Shown piece by piece: positions 7,947 to 16,515 of a stretch of DNA of 36,834 bases. Made by a program: the position numbers and the translations under genes. The stretch lies in assembly GCA_937989765.1 (NCBI GenBank), contig CALKRZ010000072.1, positions 1 through 36,834 of the forward strand, written 5' to 3'. Every line of letters starts with the position of its first letter. Position 1 is the first letter of the stretch. The stretch is from an uncultured Clostridia bacterium. GTDB taxonomy: Bacteria; Bacillota; Clostridia; Lachnospirales; CALKRZ01. The notes beneath the pieces are model-generated. The model worked only from the letters and a program-made list of their open reading frames with translations, searched no databases and was not told the DNA's origin.

Positions 7947-7975
7947 TTTACAATTTTATAAAAATAGAATATACT
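7947..7975 (+). promoter_or_regulatory. Sigma-A promoter of the trp operon
   Basis: TTTACA (7947-7952) and TATACT (7970-7975) have a 17-base spacer. Transcription would start near 7982, immediately before the T-box leader. Confidence 0.8.
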
Positions 7976-8268
7976 ATATATAACTTTATATGTTATGAAA
8001 ATCTATGATTGAAGAGAGTACTTTATGGAGCATGTTGCAGCGAGCCAGCGGCGGTGAGAGGTCTGGTACAAAGCACCTTAAAGGAATGGGTTCAGGAGAT
8101 GCTAGGCGAATAAGGCATAGGAATAAAATAACTATGAGAGTAACAGTTATTTTTCCCATACCTAAGTAGCTGATGCCGTGTCCTCACGTTACAGAGGCAG
8201 GATATCGAGTTTTTTACTCTGTATCCCTAGGAGAGAGTTACACTGTATAATTGGGTGGTTCGCGAATC

Positions 8269-8300
8269 AGTATTTCGTCCCAAGATGAAGTGCTTTTTTT
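8269..8300 (+). terminator. T-box terminator 1
   Basis: AGTATTTCGTC (8269-8279) pairs with GATGAAGTGCT (8284-8294) with a few G-U pairs, followed by a run of seven Ts. It competes with the antiterminator pairing TTGGG/CCCAA formed around the first T-box sequence. Confidence 0.85.
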
Positions 8301-8347
8301 ATTGCCATTTTTACAGTATTACTAATTTGGGTGGTACCGCGGAATAT

Positions 8348-8391
8348 AGACCATTTCGTCCCAGAGCATGGGATGATGTGGTCTTTTTTTT
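8348..8391 (+). terminator. T-box terminator 2
   Basis: A stem of about 15 base pairs (8348-8362 with 8370-8384) is followed by a T run to 8391. It competes with the antiterminator formed by the second, canonical T-box sequence. It is the last stop signal before trpE. Confidence 0.9.
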
Positions 8392-8436
8392 AGTTGATTT
8401 TTATAGATCTGTTTTTTAGAAGAGAGGAAGATCGGG

Positions 8437-9840
8437 ATGAAAAATAAAGTATTGATTCCATATACCAAAGTACTTTCAGGAGATACGGAAACTCCTATCA
8501 CTTTATATCAGAAATATGTAGGCAAAGAGATCGGATTTCTTTTGGAAAGCAAAACCGAAGGAAAGGGACGATATTCTTTTCTAGGCAAAAATCCCTATGC
8601 AATCATCAAGGGACGAGAGAAGATTATGATTACACAGCAGGATGAGGAACTTTGCATGGAAGGTAAAGCCTTAGAAATCATTAAAGCGTATATGAGTCGC
8701 TTTGAAGTACGAGGCGGGGACGCTACTATGTTTATCGGAGGCGCTGTCGGAACGGTAGCATATGATGTGATCCGTCAGTATGAAAAGCTTCCTGCTATCA
8801 GTGATGATATTCTAAAAACCCCCGATGTGTATATGATGGTAGTGCTTCAGTTTATCACCTATGATCACTATCATGGGCGCATTATTTTGACCGTATTAGA
8901 AGAAGAATCAGAAGAAGGATCAAAAAGAGCAGATGCTCAGCTTAGTCAGATGGAAGAAGAGATTCAGGCACCCTATGAACTGCAATCCGATTCTCAGGAG
9001 CATATGGCTTTACGTATTCAGTCCAATATGACCAAAGAGGAGTATATGCAAAAAGTAAATAAAGCAAAGGAATATATATATGAAGGAGATATATTTCAAG
9101 TAGTCCTCTCACAGCGGTGGACGGTGGATACAAAGGAAGATCCATTTGTACTGTATCGGAGGCTACGAGCTGTAAATCCTTCACCTTATCTTTTTTACTT
9201 TAATTTTGGGGATGAGCAAGTGGCAGGAAGTTCACCAGAAATGTTGGTAGAAGTACGAGGAAATACAGTCTATACTTGCCCCATCGCGGGTACGCGAAAA
9301 AGAGGTAAGAATGAAAATGAGGATAGGGTGCTAGCAGAGGAACTGGGAAATGATCCTAAAGAGCAAGCAGAGCATGTGATGCTCGTAGATCTGGCTCGAA
9401 ATGATATGGGACGGATTGCGGCAATAGGTACAGTACAGGTAGTAGACTTTATGAAGGTACATTATTACTCCCATGTGATGCATCTAGTATCCTTAGTACA
9501 AGGAAAAAAACGCGAAGGACAGGACAGCTTCTCCATATTAGCTTCTTTTCTACCAGCAGGCACTTTATCAGGTGCCCCAAAAATTCGAGCCATGGAAATC
9601 ATCGAAGAACTAGAGCCAGAGCGGAGAGGATTGTACGGGGGAGCCGCAGGATATTTCGGATTTAATGGAGATATGGATATGTGTATAGCCATTCGTACCA
9701 TGGTGATCCGTGGAGAAAAGGTGTATATGCAAGCAGGGGCTGGCATTGTGGCAGATTCGGATCCAGAAAAAGAGTATGAAGAAAGTGAAAATAAAGTAAG
9801 GGCATTACTCAATGCCATCGGAAAGGGAGGAATAGTATGA
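8437..9840 (+). CDS. trpE: Anthranilate synthase component I (TrpE)
   Basis: Converts chorismate to anthranilate, using ammonia supplied by TrpG. It has 467 residues, the normal length. The N-terminal LLESKTEGKGRYSFLG carries the LLES stretch linked to tryptophan feedback inhibition in the family. The chorismate-binding domain shows VVLSQRW, NPSPYLFYF, GSSPEMLV, PIAGTRKRG, DLARNDMGR and the SGAPKIRAMEIIEELEP motif. It is first in the trp operon, directly after the T-box terminators, and overlaps trpG by ATGA. It is therefore controlled at two levels: transcript attenuation by tRNA-Trp charging and, by family knowledge, tryptophan binding. Confidence 0.96.
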   Translation: MKNKVLIPYTKVLSGDTETPITLYQKYVGKEIGFLLESKTEGKGRYSFLGKNPYAIIKGREKIMITQQDEELCMEGKALEIIKAYMSRFEVRGGDATMFIGGAVGTVAYDVIRQYEKLPAISDDILKTPDVYMMVVLQFITYDHYHGRIILTVLEEESEEGSKRADAQLSQMEEEIQAPYELQSDSQEHMALRIQSNMTKEEYMQKVNKAKEYIYEGDIFQVVLSQRWTVDTKEDPFVLYRRLRAVNPSPYLFYFNFGDEQVAGSSPEMLVEVRGNTVYTCPIAGTRKRGKNENEDRVLAEELGNDPKEQAEHVMLVDLARNDMGRIAAIGTVQVVDFMKVHYYSHVMHLVSLVQGKKREGQDSFSILASFLPAGTLSGAPKIRAMEIIEELEPERRGLYGGAAGYFGFNGDMDMCIAIRTMVIRGEKVYMQAGAGIVADSDPEKEYEESENKVRALLNAIGKGGIV

Positions 9841-10430
9841 TTTTACTCATTGATAATTATGATTCTTTTACCTATAACTTATATCAATATCTAGGTGAAC
9901 TTCATAAAGAGATCCAGGTAGTACGTCATGATGAAATATCTATACAGCAGATCAAAAGCTTATCCCCACAGTGCATTGTATTATCTCCTGGACCAAAGAC
10001 TCCTACAGAAGCGGGGATTTGTATGGAGGTAGTGCAGCAGCTTTCAGGGATGATTCCTATATTAGGCATTTGTCTAGGACATCAGTGTATTGCAGCCTCT
10101 TTTGGCGCTACCGTGACCTATGCAAAAAAACTATACCATGGAAAGACCTCTATGGTCACGCATACAGGGACGGGGATCTTTAAAAATCTGCCCAATCCGA
10201 TGGAAGTAGCCAGATATCACTCCCTAGCCGTGCTGCCTCATACGCTGCCAGAAGAGCTTATCGTTACAGCCCAAACAGAGGATGGCGAGGTAATGGCAAT
10301 CACCCATAAGACCTATCCTTTGGTAGGATTACAGTTTCATCCAGAATCAATTTATACCCCTGAGGGGAAACAACTGATCAAGAACTTTTTGGAAGGGGTG
10401 AATGCATATGTTATACAAACAAATGGATAA
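9837..10430 (+). CDS. trpG: Anthranilate synthase component II, glutamine amidotransferase (TrpG)
   Basis: A class I glutamine amidotransferase of 197 residues that releases ammonia from glutamine for TrpE. The catalytic triad is visible: Cys79 in GICLGHQ, and His168 and Glu170 in GLQFHPES. Its start ATG overlaps the trpE stop (ATGA), indicating translational coupling. It could also serve aminodeoxychorismate synthase (PabA role), as a shared subunit does in some Firmicutes; no pabB is seen in the window. Confidence 0.95.
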   Translation: MILLIDNYDSFTYNLYQYLGELHKEIQVVRHDEISIQQIKSLSPQCIVLSPGPKTPTEAGICMEVVQQLSGMIPILGICLGHQCIAASFGATVTYAKKLYHGKTSMVTHTGTGIFKNLPNPMEVARYHSLAVLPHTLPEELIVTAQTEDGEVMAITHKTYPLVGLQFHPESIYTPEGKQLIKNFLEGVNAYVIQTNG

Positions 10431-11427
10431 ATTACTAGAAGGCAGTCACCTTACAGAAGAAGAGATGACCGATGCTATGGAAGCCATCATGGAAGGAGAA
10501 GTGCCCGAAGTAGTACTGGGCAGTTTTCTTACGGCACTGCGGATCAAAGGAGAAGGGATTACCGAATTGACCGCGGGAGCCAAGGTCATGCGGAACAAAG
10601 CAGAAAAGATGGAACTAGCAGGATTATACACGGTGGATACTTGTGGTACAGGTGGGGATTGCGCAGGTACGTATAATATTTCTACGGCGGTAGCTTTTAT
10701 CGCAGCCGCAGCAGGAATCCATGTGGCAAAGCACGGCAATCGTTCCGTTTCTAGCAAAAGTGGTAGCGCGGATGTACTAGAGGCGCTGGGTGCTGTGATT
10801 ACGCTATCTCCACAGCAAGTAGCTAGTTCTGTACACAAGCATCATATCGGTTTTTTGTTTGCACCCGTATTCCATAAAGCGATGAAGCATGCCATAGGTG
10901 TCCGAAGAGCCTTAGGATTTCGCACTGTATTTAATATGCTAGGACCTCTTACCAACCCTGCAGAAGCCAAAGGACAGGTTATGGGCGTATATGATCAAAG
11001 TCTTACAGAGGCGATGGCAGCAGTGCTGAAAAACCTAGGCACGGATCATGCGCTTGTCGTGCACGGTATGGATGGACTGGATGAGATCACCACTACAACG
11101 CAAACCAAGGTTACAGAATTAAAGGATGGCATATTGCATACCTATTATATAACTCCAGAGCAATTTGGGATGAGTAGAAGTAACTTGGAAGACTTGCGAG
11201 GGGGCAGTGCAGTAGAAAATGCAGCTATCATCAGAGCACTCCTGCAAGGAGAACAGGGACCCAAGCGAGAAATTCTTCTGCTAAATAGTGGGGCAGCACT
11301 GTATGTAGGCAAAAAGGCGAACAGTCTTGGTGATGGAATCAAGCTAGCAGCCACATTGATCGATACGGGAATGGCAATGGAAAAAATGAATGAATATATC
11401 GACTTTACCAAAAGTATTGCAAGTTAG
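10408..11427 (+). CDS. trpD: Anthranilate phosphoribosyltransferase (TrpD)
   Basis: Transfers phosphoribose from PRPP to anthranilate. The PRPP-binding motif DTCGTGGD is followed by NISTAVAFIAAAAG, then KHGNRSVSSKSGSADVLEALG and RRALGFRTVFNMLGPLTNPA, all typical of TrpD. The start at 10408 was chosen over ATG 10402 because GGAAGGGGTG (10391-10400) then has proper spacing; this gives 339 residues. The gene overlaps the end of trpG by 23 bases. A 55-base gap with a new strong ribosome binding site separates it from aroF. Confidence 0.95.
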   Translation: MLYKQMDKLLEGSHLTEEEMTDAMEAIMEGEVPEVVLGSFLTALRIKGEGITELTAGAKVMRNKAEKMELAGLYTVDTCGTGGDCAGTYNISTAVAFIAAAAGIHVAKHGNRSVSSKSGSADVLEALGAVITLSPQQVASSVHKHHIGFLFAPVFHKAMKHAIGVRRALGFRTVFNMLGPLTNPAEAKGQVMGVYDQSLTEAMAAVLKNLGTDHALVVHGMDGLDEITTTTQTKVTELKDGILHTYYITPEQFGMSRSNLEDLRGGSAVENAAIIRALLQGEQGPKREILLLNSGAALYVGKKANSLGDGIKLAATLIDTGMAMEKMNEYIDFTKSIAS

Positions 11428-11482
11428 GGCATAAGATGGTATCATTAGCAAAAATATTCAACCAATAGAAGGAGAGATAAAT

Positions 11483-12496
11483 ATGATCGTAGTCATGAAA
11501 TCCAGCGCAACCACAGAACAAATAGAAAAGGTAGAAAACCGTTTGATAAGATTAGGATTTAAAACCCATCCTATTCATGGAGAAAAAAGTACAGTTATCG
11601 GTGCGATTGGAGATAAAACTGTGTTAAGCCAAGAATCCATCATCAATATGGATGGAGTAGAAACCATCATGCCTATTACAAAGCCTTATAAACTCATTAG
11701 TAGAGAACTTGTCAAAGGGAATACTACGGTCACTGTAGGAAATGTCCTCGTAGGAGGAGATGAAATCATCCTTTTTGCAGGACCTTGTGCCGTAGAAAGT
11801 GAAGAACAATATATTACCTCAGCGCTCAAGGTGAAAGAAGCAGGCGGGCACATTTTACGAGGGGGTGCTTTCAAACCTCGTACATCTCCTTATGCTTTTC
11901 AAGGACTAGAAGAAGCAGGACTGAAGATCATGGCCCAAGCAAGAGAAATCACAGGGTTACCTTTTGTAACAGAAGTAGTGGATACGCGTGATGTAGAGTT
12001 AGTCGCAAAATATGCCGATATGATTCAGATCGGCGCTCGTAATATGCAGAACTTTAGACTGCTGACAGAAGTAGGGAAAACTAAAAAACCCGTATTATTA
12101 AAAAGAGGCTTGGCTGCGACTATAGAAGAATGGTTAATGTCAGCAGAATATATTATCGCAGAGGGCAATGCAGATATTATCCTTTGTGAAAGAGGAATTC
12201 GTACCTATGAAACCACCACCAGAAATACACTTGATATCAGTGCGATCCCTGTGATCAAAGAATTAACCCATCTGCCCATCGTAGTAGATCCAAGTCATGC
12301 GACAGGAAAACGTCAATGGATCCCAGCTCTATCGAATGCGAGTATCGCAGCAGGAGCGGATGGTCTTATTATCGAAGTGCATCATAACCCTTGTGAAGCC
12401 CTATGTGATGGACCACAATCTCTAGATCCTGAGCAGTTTAGGAGTGTCGTAAAAGCACTTAAGCCTATTGCAGCGGCGGTAGGACGAAAGCTATGA
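11483..12496 (+). CDS. aroF: DAHP synthase, type I-beta (AroF-like), inside the trp operon
   Basis: 3-Deoxy-7-phosphoheptulonate synthase, the first step of the shikimate pathway (phosphoenolpyruvate plus erythrose 4-phosphate). Residues 1-70 form the ferredoxin-like regulatory domain (MIVVMKSSATTEQIEKV) seen in the Thermotoga maritima type. The barrel carries Cys102 in AGPCAVES, GGAFKPRTSPYAFQG, KRGLAATIEEW, the RGIRTYE motif, His in VDPSHATG and the EVHHNP segment, which cover the metal and substrate ligands. The 337-residue length is normal. It has a strong GAAGGAGAG site and overlaps trpC by four bases, so it is co-transcribed and placed under Trp T-box control. Type I-beta enzymes can be feedback inhibited through the N-terminal domain; the effector is not visible. 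Confidence 0.94.
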   Translation: MIVVMKSSATTEQIEKVENRLIRLGFKTHPIHGEKSTVIGAIGDKTVLSQESIINMDGVETIMPITKPYKLISRELVKGNTTVTVGNVLVGGDEIILFAGPCAVESEEQYITSALKVKEAGGHILRGGAFKPRTSPYAFQGLEEAGLKIMAQAREITGLPFVTEVVDTRDVELVAKYADMIQIGARNMQNFRLLTEVGKTKKPVLLKRGLAATIEEWLMSAEYIIAEGNADIILCERGIRTYETTTRNTLDISAIPVIKELTHLPIVVDPSHATGKRQWIPALSNASIAAGADGLIIEVHHNPCEALCDGPQSLDPEQFRSVVKALKPIAAAVGRKL

Positions 12497-13281
12497 GTAT
12501 TCTCCACGACATCGTAGAGAAAAAAAAGCAGACACTGGCTCTTCAAAAAGAAAATGCACAAATTGATATATGGGAGCAAACGATCCAAGGCATGCCCAAG
12601 CCGCCTAGTTTTTATGAGGCGATAGCAAAAAAAGGTCTGTCCATCATTGGGGAGATCAAAAAAGCATCTCCCTCCAAAGGTATTATAAGAGAAGATTTTG
12701 ACCCAGTAGAACTAGCGAGAGAGTATGGAGATGTGGTAGATGCCTTATCTGTATTAACAGAAGAGCATTTTTTCATGGGAAGCCCCACATATCTACAGCA
12801 AGTTCGTCAAGTGACGGCGCTCCCTCTTCTTCGAAAGGATTTTATCATTGATCCGATACAGATTTATGAAGCCAGAATACTAGGCGCTAGCTGTATACTC
12901 CTCATTACAGCCATATTATCAGAAGAACAACTGAGAGACTATATAAAGCTAGCTACAGCGCTACAAATGGATGCGCTCGTAGAAGTCCATACAGCAGCAG
13001 AAGTAGAAAAAGCACTGGCAGTGGGGTCCAAGATCATAGGCATTAACAACCGCAATCTGGAAGATTTTTCGATCACCCTAGATACGACGATACAATTACG
13101 ACAGAAGATTCCACAGGATATACTTATTATCAGCGAAAGTGGTATTGATTCACAAAAAGACCTGATGACTTTAGGTGCAGTGCATATAGATGGCATACTG
13201 GTAGGCGAAAGCTTTATGAAGGCACAGAGTATCACAGAGAAGGCAGAGGAGTTTAGACGAGGATACGATAGCACAAAGTAA
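12493..13281 (+). CDS. trpC: Indole-3-glycerol phosphate synthase (TrpC)
   Basis: Closes the indole ring from CdRP. It is a 262-residue TIM barrel with IIGEIKKASPSKG (Glu54, Lys56), LLRKDFIIDPIQIYEAR (catalytic Lys region), DALVEVH, IGINNRNLEDF and ISESGI, all conserved family motifs. The ATG overlaps the aroF stop by four bases (ATGA), which couples the two genes. It is separate from trpF, unlike the fused form of enteric bacteria. Confidence 0.95.
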   Translation: MSILHDIVEKKKQTLALQKENAQIDIWEQTIQGMPKPPSFYEAIAKKGLSIIGEIKKASPSKGIIREDFDPVELAREYGDVVDALSVLTEEHFFMGSPTYLQQVRQVTALPLLRKDFIIDPIQIYEARILGASCILLITAILSEEQLRDYIKLATALQMDALVEVHTAAEVEKALAVGSKIIGINNRNLEDFSITLDTTIQLRQKIPQDILIISESGIDSQKDLMTLGAVHIDGILVGESFMKAQSITEKAEEFRRGYDSTK

Positions 13282-13328
13282 GATTTGTGGTGCGTATGAT
13301 TTCTCAGTGGATAAGGGGTGGTCAAGAT

Positions 13329-13949
13329 ATGGTAGTGCAAATTAAGATCTGTGGACTACGTACGATAGAAGATATACAGATGATCAATGAACTAGATGTA
13401 CAGTATATCGGATTTGTGTTTGCACCCAGCCGACGACAGATCACACCTGAACAGGCTCAAAAAATGAGAAAAGAGGTAAGGCGAGACATCCAGACGGTAG
13501 GGGTATTCGTCAATACTCCTGCTGTGGAAGTCAATCGCATTGCAGAAATAAGTAGACTAGACATTGCCCAACTCCATGGGGAAGAGTCACCAGAAGCATG
13601 TACCAAGGTTCATATCCCCGTATGGAAAGCCATCGCAGTAAAGGACACACAAAGTTTTAGCAGTATGGATCAGTATCGCAGTGCGCAGGGCTTTGTACTA
13701 GATACGTATAGCAAAGAGGCAAAAGGGGGAACGGGTAAAACCTTCTCATGGGAATGGGCGGCAGGGCTGTCAGAAAAGCATTGGATCATTTTGGGCGGTG
13801 GACTCCATGCTCAAAATGTGCAGCAAGCCCTCCAAAGGGTAGCCCCTCAGATCGTAGATGTAAGCTCAGGGGTAGAGAGCGAAGGAAGAAAAGACAGAGA
13901 AAAAGTCTGTCAGTTTGTGAGGAAGGTGAGAGAATATGAAGCTAGATAG
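13329..13949 (+). CDS. trpF: Phosphoribosylanthranilate isomerase (TrpF)
   Basis: Isomerises phosphoribosylanthranilate to CdRP. The start was placed at 13329 ([10 protein letters not shown]), behind AAGGGG at 13313-13318, rather than the GTG at 13287, because homologues begin just before KICGL. This gives 206 residues. The catalytic base Cys8 (KICGL) and acid Asp125 ([15 protein letters not shown]) are present, with [15 protein letters not shown] and ILGGGL phosphate-loop motifs. It overlaps trpB by 14 bases. Confidence 0.94.
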   Translation: MVVQIKICGLRTIEDIQMINELDVQYIGFVFAPSRRQITPEQAQKMRKEVRRDIQTVGVFVNTPAVEVNRIAEISRLDIAQLHGEESPEACTKVHIPVWKAIAVKDTQSFSSMDQYRSAQGFVLDTYSKEAKGGTGKTFSWEWAAGLSEKHWIILGGGLHAQNVQQALQRVAPQIVDVSSGVESEGRKDREKVCQFVRKVREYEAR

Positions 13950-15120
13950 GAAATTTGGAAGCTTCGGAGGACAGTATGTACCAGAAACACTGATGAATCC
14001 GCTGATCGAATTAGAGGAAGCATTCAAAGAATACTGTAGTACAGAAGCGTTTCAGAAAGAATATATGTATTATCTCAAACAATATGTAGGCAGACCCACC
14101 TCTTTATATTTTGCAGAAAAATTAACCCGTACATGTGGGGGTGCTAAGATTTATCTCAAACGTGAGGATCTAAACCACACAGGCGCACACAAGATCAATA
14201 ATGTCATCGGACAACTCCTACTTGCCAAAAAAATGGGTAAAACCAAAGTCATCGCAGAAACAGGAGCAGGACAGCATGGCGTTGCCACTGCGACTGGGGC
14301 GGCATTATTTGGAATGGAATGCACTGTATTTATGGGAGAAGAGGACATCGAAAGACAGCGGCTGAATGTATTCCGAATGGAGCTTTTGGGTGCTACAGTC
14401 CAACCAGTAAGCTCAGGCACAAAAACCTTGAAAGATGCTACCAATGAAGCGATTCGGGAATGGGTCAGATGTGCAGAGGATACCTTTTATGTCATCGGAT
14501 CGGTAGTAGGCCCTCATCCCTATCCCACGATGGTACGTACCTTCCAAAAAATCATTGGAGAAGAAACAAAAAAGCAGATCATGGAAGCAGAAGGAGCACT
14601 CCCCCAAGCACTGATTGCCTGTGTGGGAGGAGGAAGTAATTCTATGGGACTTTTTTATCCATTTATCAAAGATACGACGGTCAAAATGTTCGGGGTAGAA
14701 GCAGCAGGGCACGGCATAGAAACTAAACAGCATGCAGCCGCCTTTGCAGAAGGACGAGTAGGCGTACTGCACGGAATGAAAACCTACCTCCTACAGGATG
14801 CAGAAGGGCAGATCCTACCCGCCCATTCCATCTCCGCAGGGCTAGACTATCCAGGGGTAGGGCCAGAACATGCCTATCTATATGAAAACAAACGAGTAGA
14901 GTATACATCCATCACAGATACAGAAGCCATGGACGCTTTTCAACTGCTCGCTAAGCAAGAAGGCATTATCCCAGCTATAGAAAGTGCCCATGCCATCGCT
15001 TATGGCTGCAAATTGGCACCCAGTATGCAGGCGGATGAAGTCATCGTGATCTGTCTGTCTGGCAGGGGAGACAAGGATGTGCATACAGCGGCACAGTATC
15101 TAGAAAGTACGAGGGTATAA
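13936..15120 (+). CDS. trpB: Tryptophan synthase beta chain (TrpB)
   Basis: A PLP enzyme that condenses indole with serine. PLP is held by Lys86 in HTGAHKINN; the catalytic Glu108 lies in ETGAGQHG; the phosphate-binding loop is [22 protein letters not shown], the [10 protein letters not shown] segment and [13 protein letters not shown] identify the TrpB1 type, the one that works in complex with TrpA. The 394-residue length is usual. The gene overlaps the end of trpF and is followed 11 bases later by trpA, with AAGGAGGGG between them. Confidence 0.97.
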   Translation: MKLDRKFGSFGGQYVPETLMNPLIELEEAFKEYCSTEAFQKEYMYYLKQYVGRPTSLYFAEKLTRTCGGAKIYLKREDLNHTGAHKINNVIGQLLLAKKMGKTKVIAETGAGQHGVATATGAALFGMECTVFMGEEDIERQRLNVFRMELLGATVQPVSSGTKTLKDATNEAIREWVRCAEDTFYVIGSVVGPHPYPTMVRTFQKIIGEETKKQIMEAEGALPQALIACVGGGSNSMGLFYPFIKDTTVKMFGVEAAGHGIETKQHAAAFAEGRVGVLHGMKTYLLQDAEGQILPAHSISAGLDYPGVGPEHAYLYENKRVEYTSITDTEAMDAFQLLAKQEGIIPAIESAHAIAYGCKLAPSMQADEVIVICLSGRGDKDVHTAAQYLESTRV

Positions 15121-15131
15121 GGAGGGGCGAT

Positions 15132-15908
15132 ATGAATCGTATAGAAATGCAGTTCAAAAAGCTTAAAGAAAAAGATAAGAAGGCTTTGATCACCTATATT
15201 ACAGCAGGAGACCCTGATATTCATACTACAGAGCAGCTGATCTATGCAAAGGAGCGGGCAGGAGCGCATATTATTGAGATCGGCATCCCTTTTTCTGATC
15301 CCTTGGCAGATGGCCCTGTGATTCAACGTGCCGCACAGAGAGCACTAGAGCGGGGCATTACCCTGCAGCAGATCTTTGACTGTGTAGATAGCGTGCGCGC
15401 TCATACGCAGATCCCCTTGGTTTTTTTAGTGTACTATAATACGATACTGGCATATGGTGTAGGTGCATTTATCAATAAATGTGAACAAACAGGTATAGAT
15501 GGACTGATTATTCCTGATCTACCCCTAGAAGAAAGAGAAGAAATCCTACCTGCTATTCAAAACTCCGCGGTGGCATTGATTCCCCTAGTATCCATTACTT
15601 CAAGAGATAGAATCTCCGCTGTCGTACAAAATGGGCGGGGATTCGTATACTGTATATCTTCCCTCGGAGTTACGGGTGTGCGCCAAGATTTTAGAGAAGA
15701 TCTGAATGAATTTTTAGGTGCTGTCCGTCAAGCGACAGACTTGCCTTTAGCGATTGGATTTGGCATATCTACGAGAGAAGATATAGAGAGATTTAGCCCG
15801 TATGTAGATGCCGTGATCGTAGGATCAGCTATCGTACAGCAGGTAGAAGAATGCGGTGGAGATGTGGATCGGGTAGAAGCGTTTGTAAAGAATTTGGTGG
15901 TGGGGTAG
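15132..15908 (+). CDS. trpA: Tryptophan synthase alpha chain (TrpA)
   Basis: Splits indole-3-glycerol phosphate and passes indole through a tunnel to TrpB. It is a 258-residue TIM barrel; the catalytic residues Glu49 (HIIEIGIPFSDP) and Asp60 (LADGP) keep the same numbers as in the E. coli enzyme. LITYITAGDPD, FLVYYNTILAYG, GLIIPDLPLEE, YCISSLGVTG and GFGIST are the expected barrel motifs. It is the last gene of the operon, followed by a terminator. Confidence 0.96.
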   Translation: MNRIEMQFKKLKEKDKKALITYITAGDPDIHTTEQLIYAKERAGAHIIEIGIPFSDPLADGPVIQRAAQRALERGITLQQIFDCVDSVRAHTQIPLVFLVYYNTILAYGVGAFINKCEQTGIDGLIIPDLPLEEREEILPAIQNSAVALIPLVSITSRDRISAVVQNGRGFVYCISSLGVTGVRQDFREDLNEFLGAVRQATDLPLAIGFGISTREDIERFSPYVDAVIVGSAIVQQVEECGGDVDRVEAFVKNLVVG

Positions 15909-15936
15909 GCAGTCATTTTCACAGAGATCCATAGAT

Positions 15937-15986
15937 AATGCGTTGGTTGAGAAGATTGAAATTCTCATGCCAACGCATTTTATATT
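15937..15986 (+). terminator. Terminator at the end of the trp operon
   Basis: AATGCGTTGG (15937-15946) pairs with CCAACGCATT (15970-15979). An inner GAGAA/TTCTC pairing extends the hairpin, and a T-rich tract follows. Confidence 0.85.
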
Positions 15987-16067
15987 TATATGGAGCAGTG
16001 TAAAAAGAAGATTATATTCAAAAGAGAGCTATTGCTTATAGGTAAAGTATCGCTTTAAAAAAATATA

Positions 16068-16096
16068 TTTACAAAAAGAATGTTCTAGTGTATTAT
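16068..16096 (+). promoter_or_regulatory. Promoter of the GntR/ABC operon
   Basis: TTTACA (16068-16073) and TATTAT (16091-16096), spacer 17. The -10 hexamer begins within the left arm of the inverted repeat at 16081-16116, so a protein bound there would block RNA polymerase. Confidence 0.75.
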
Positions 16097-16116
16097 TTAT
16101 ATAGTACACTAGAACA
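16081..16116. promoter_or_regulatory. Operator-like inverted repeat upstream of gntR gene
   Basis: The 12-base arms TGTTCTAGTGTA and TACACTAGAACA are perfect inverted copies separated by 12 bases. The repeat overlaps the promoter -10 and ends just before the ribosome binding site of a GntR/YtrA-type regulator. Autoregulation is the natural reading. Confidence 0.8.
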
Positions 16117-16133
16117 GTGAGGTGGTAACATTT

Positions 16134-16505
16134 GTGAAACCTATATTTAACGATCATACCCCTATATACTTGCAGATTATGACACATATTAAAAAGCAGA
16201 TCGTAGTACATATACTACAACCTGGAGACAAGCTGCCGTCTGTGAGAGAGCTGTCCAAAAACTTAGAGGTAAATCCTAATACTGTTCAAAGAGCCTATCA
16301 GGAATTAGAGCGAGAAGAGATCACCTACACGCAAAGAGGCATGGGAACCTTTGTGACAGATATAGAAGAAAAATTACATATGCTCAAAAAAGAGATGGCA
16401 AAAGATCTGATCACAAACTTTATACAACAAATGAAGAGCATTGGCTTTGTAGAAGATGAACTAGCAGAGATCATCGCAGTATTTATCAAGAAAAACAAAG
16501 AGTGA
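16134..16505 (+). CDS. GntR-family (YtrA-type) transcriptional regulator
   Basis: A short GntR-type repressor. The N-terminal winged helix is clear: PIYLQIMTHIKKQIVVHIL, PGDKLPSVRELSKNLEVNPNTVQRAYQELEREEITYTQRGMGTFV. Only about 50 residues follow, the small helical dimerisation tail of the YtrA subfamily, which usually controls neighbouring ABC transporters. The start is GTG at 16134, eight bases after GAGGTGG; the GTG at 16122 lies within that site. It is the first gene of a four-gene operon and very likely binds the inverted repeat in its own promoter. The inducer is unknown. Confidence 0.88.
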   Translation: MKPIFNDHTPIYLQIMTHIKKQIVVHILQPGDKLPSVRELSKNLEVNPNTVQRAYQELEREEITYTQRGMGTFVTDIEEKLHMLKKEMAKDLITNFIQQMKSIGFVEDELAEIIAVFIKKNKE

Positions 16506-16515
16506 GGGGAGTATT

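Larger units (their letters stand above)
7990..8391 (+). promoter_or_regulatory. Tryptophan T-box leader with two antiterminator/terminator platforms
   Basis: A tRNA-sensing leader RNA ahead of trpE. Stem I shows the AGTA motif (8017-8020), an apical AGCGAGCC/GGTGAGAGGTC region and a specifier sequence GGAA-TGG-GTTC with TGG (Trp) at 8087-8089. A hairpin (8125-8132 with 8146-8153) and a stem III-like hairpin near 8205-8230 follow. There are two T-box sequences, GGGTGGTTCGCG at 8253-8264 and the canonical GGGTGGTACCGCG at 8329-8341. Each has a downstream CGTCCC partner and its own terminator. Uncharged tRNA-Trp is expected to bind the specifier by its anticodon and TGGT by its acceptor end, allowing read-through. 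Confidence 0.93.

Noticed and set aside
13287-13328. Upstream GTG start for trpF
   Set aside because: It has no good ribosome binding site and adds 14 residues before the conserved KICGL start.
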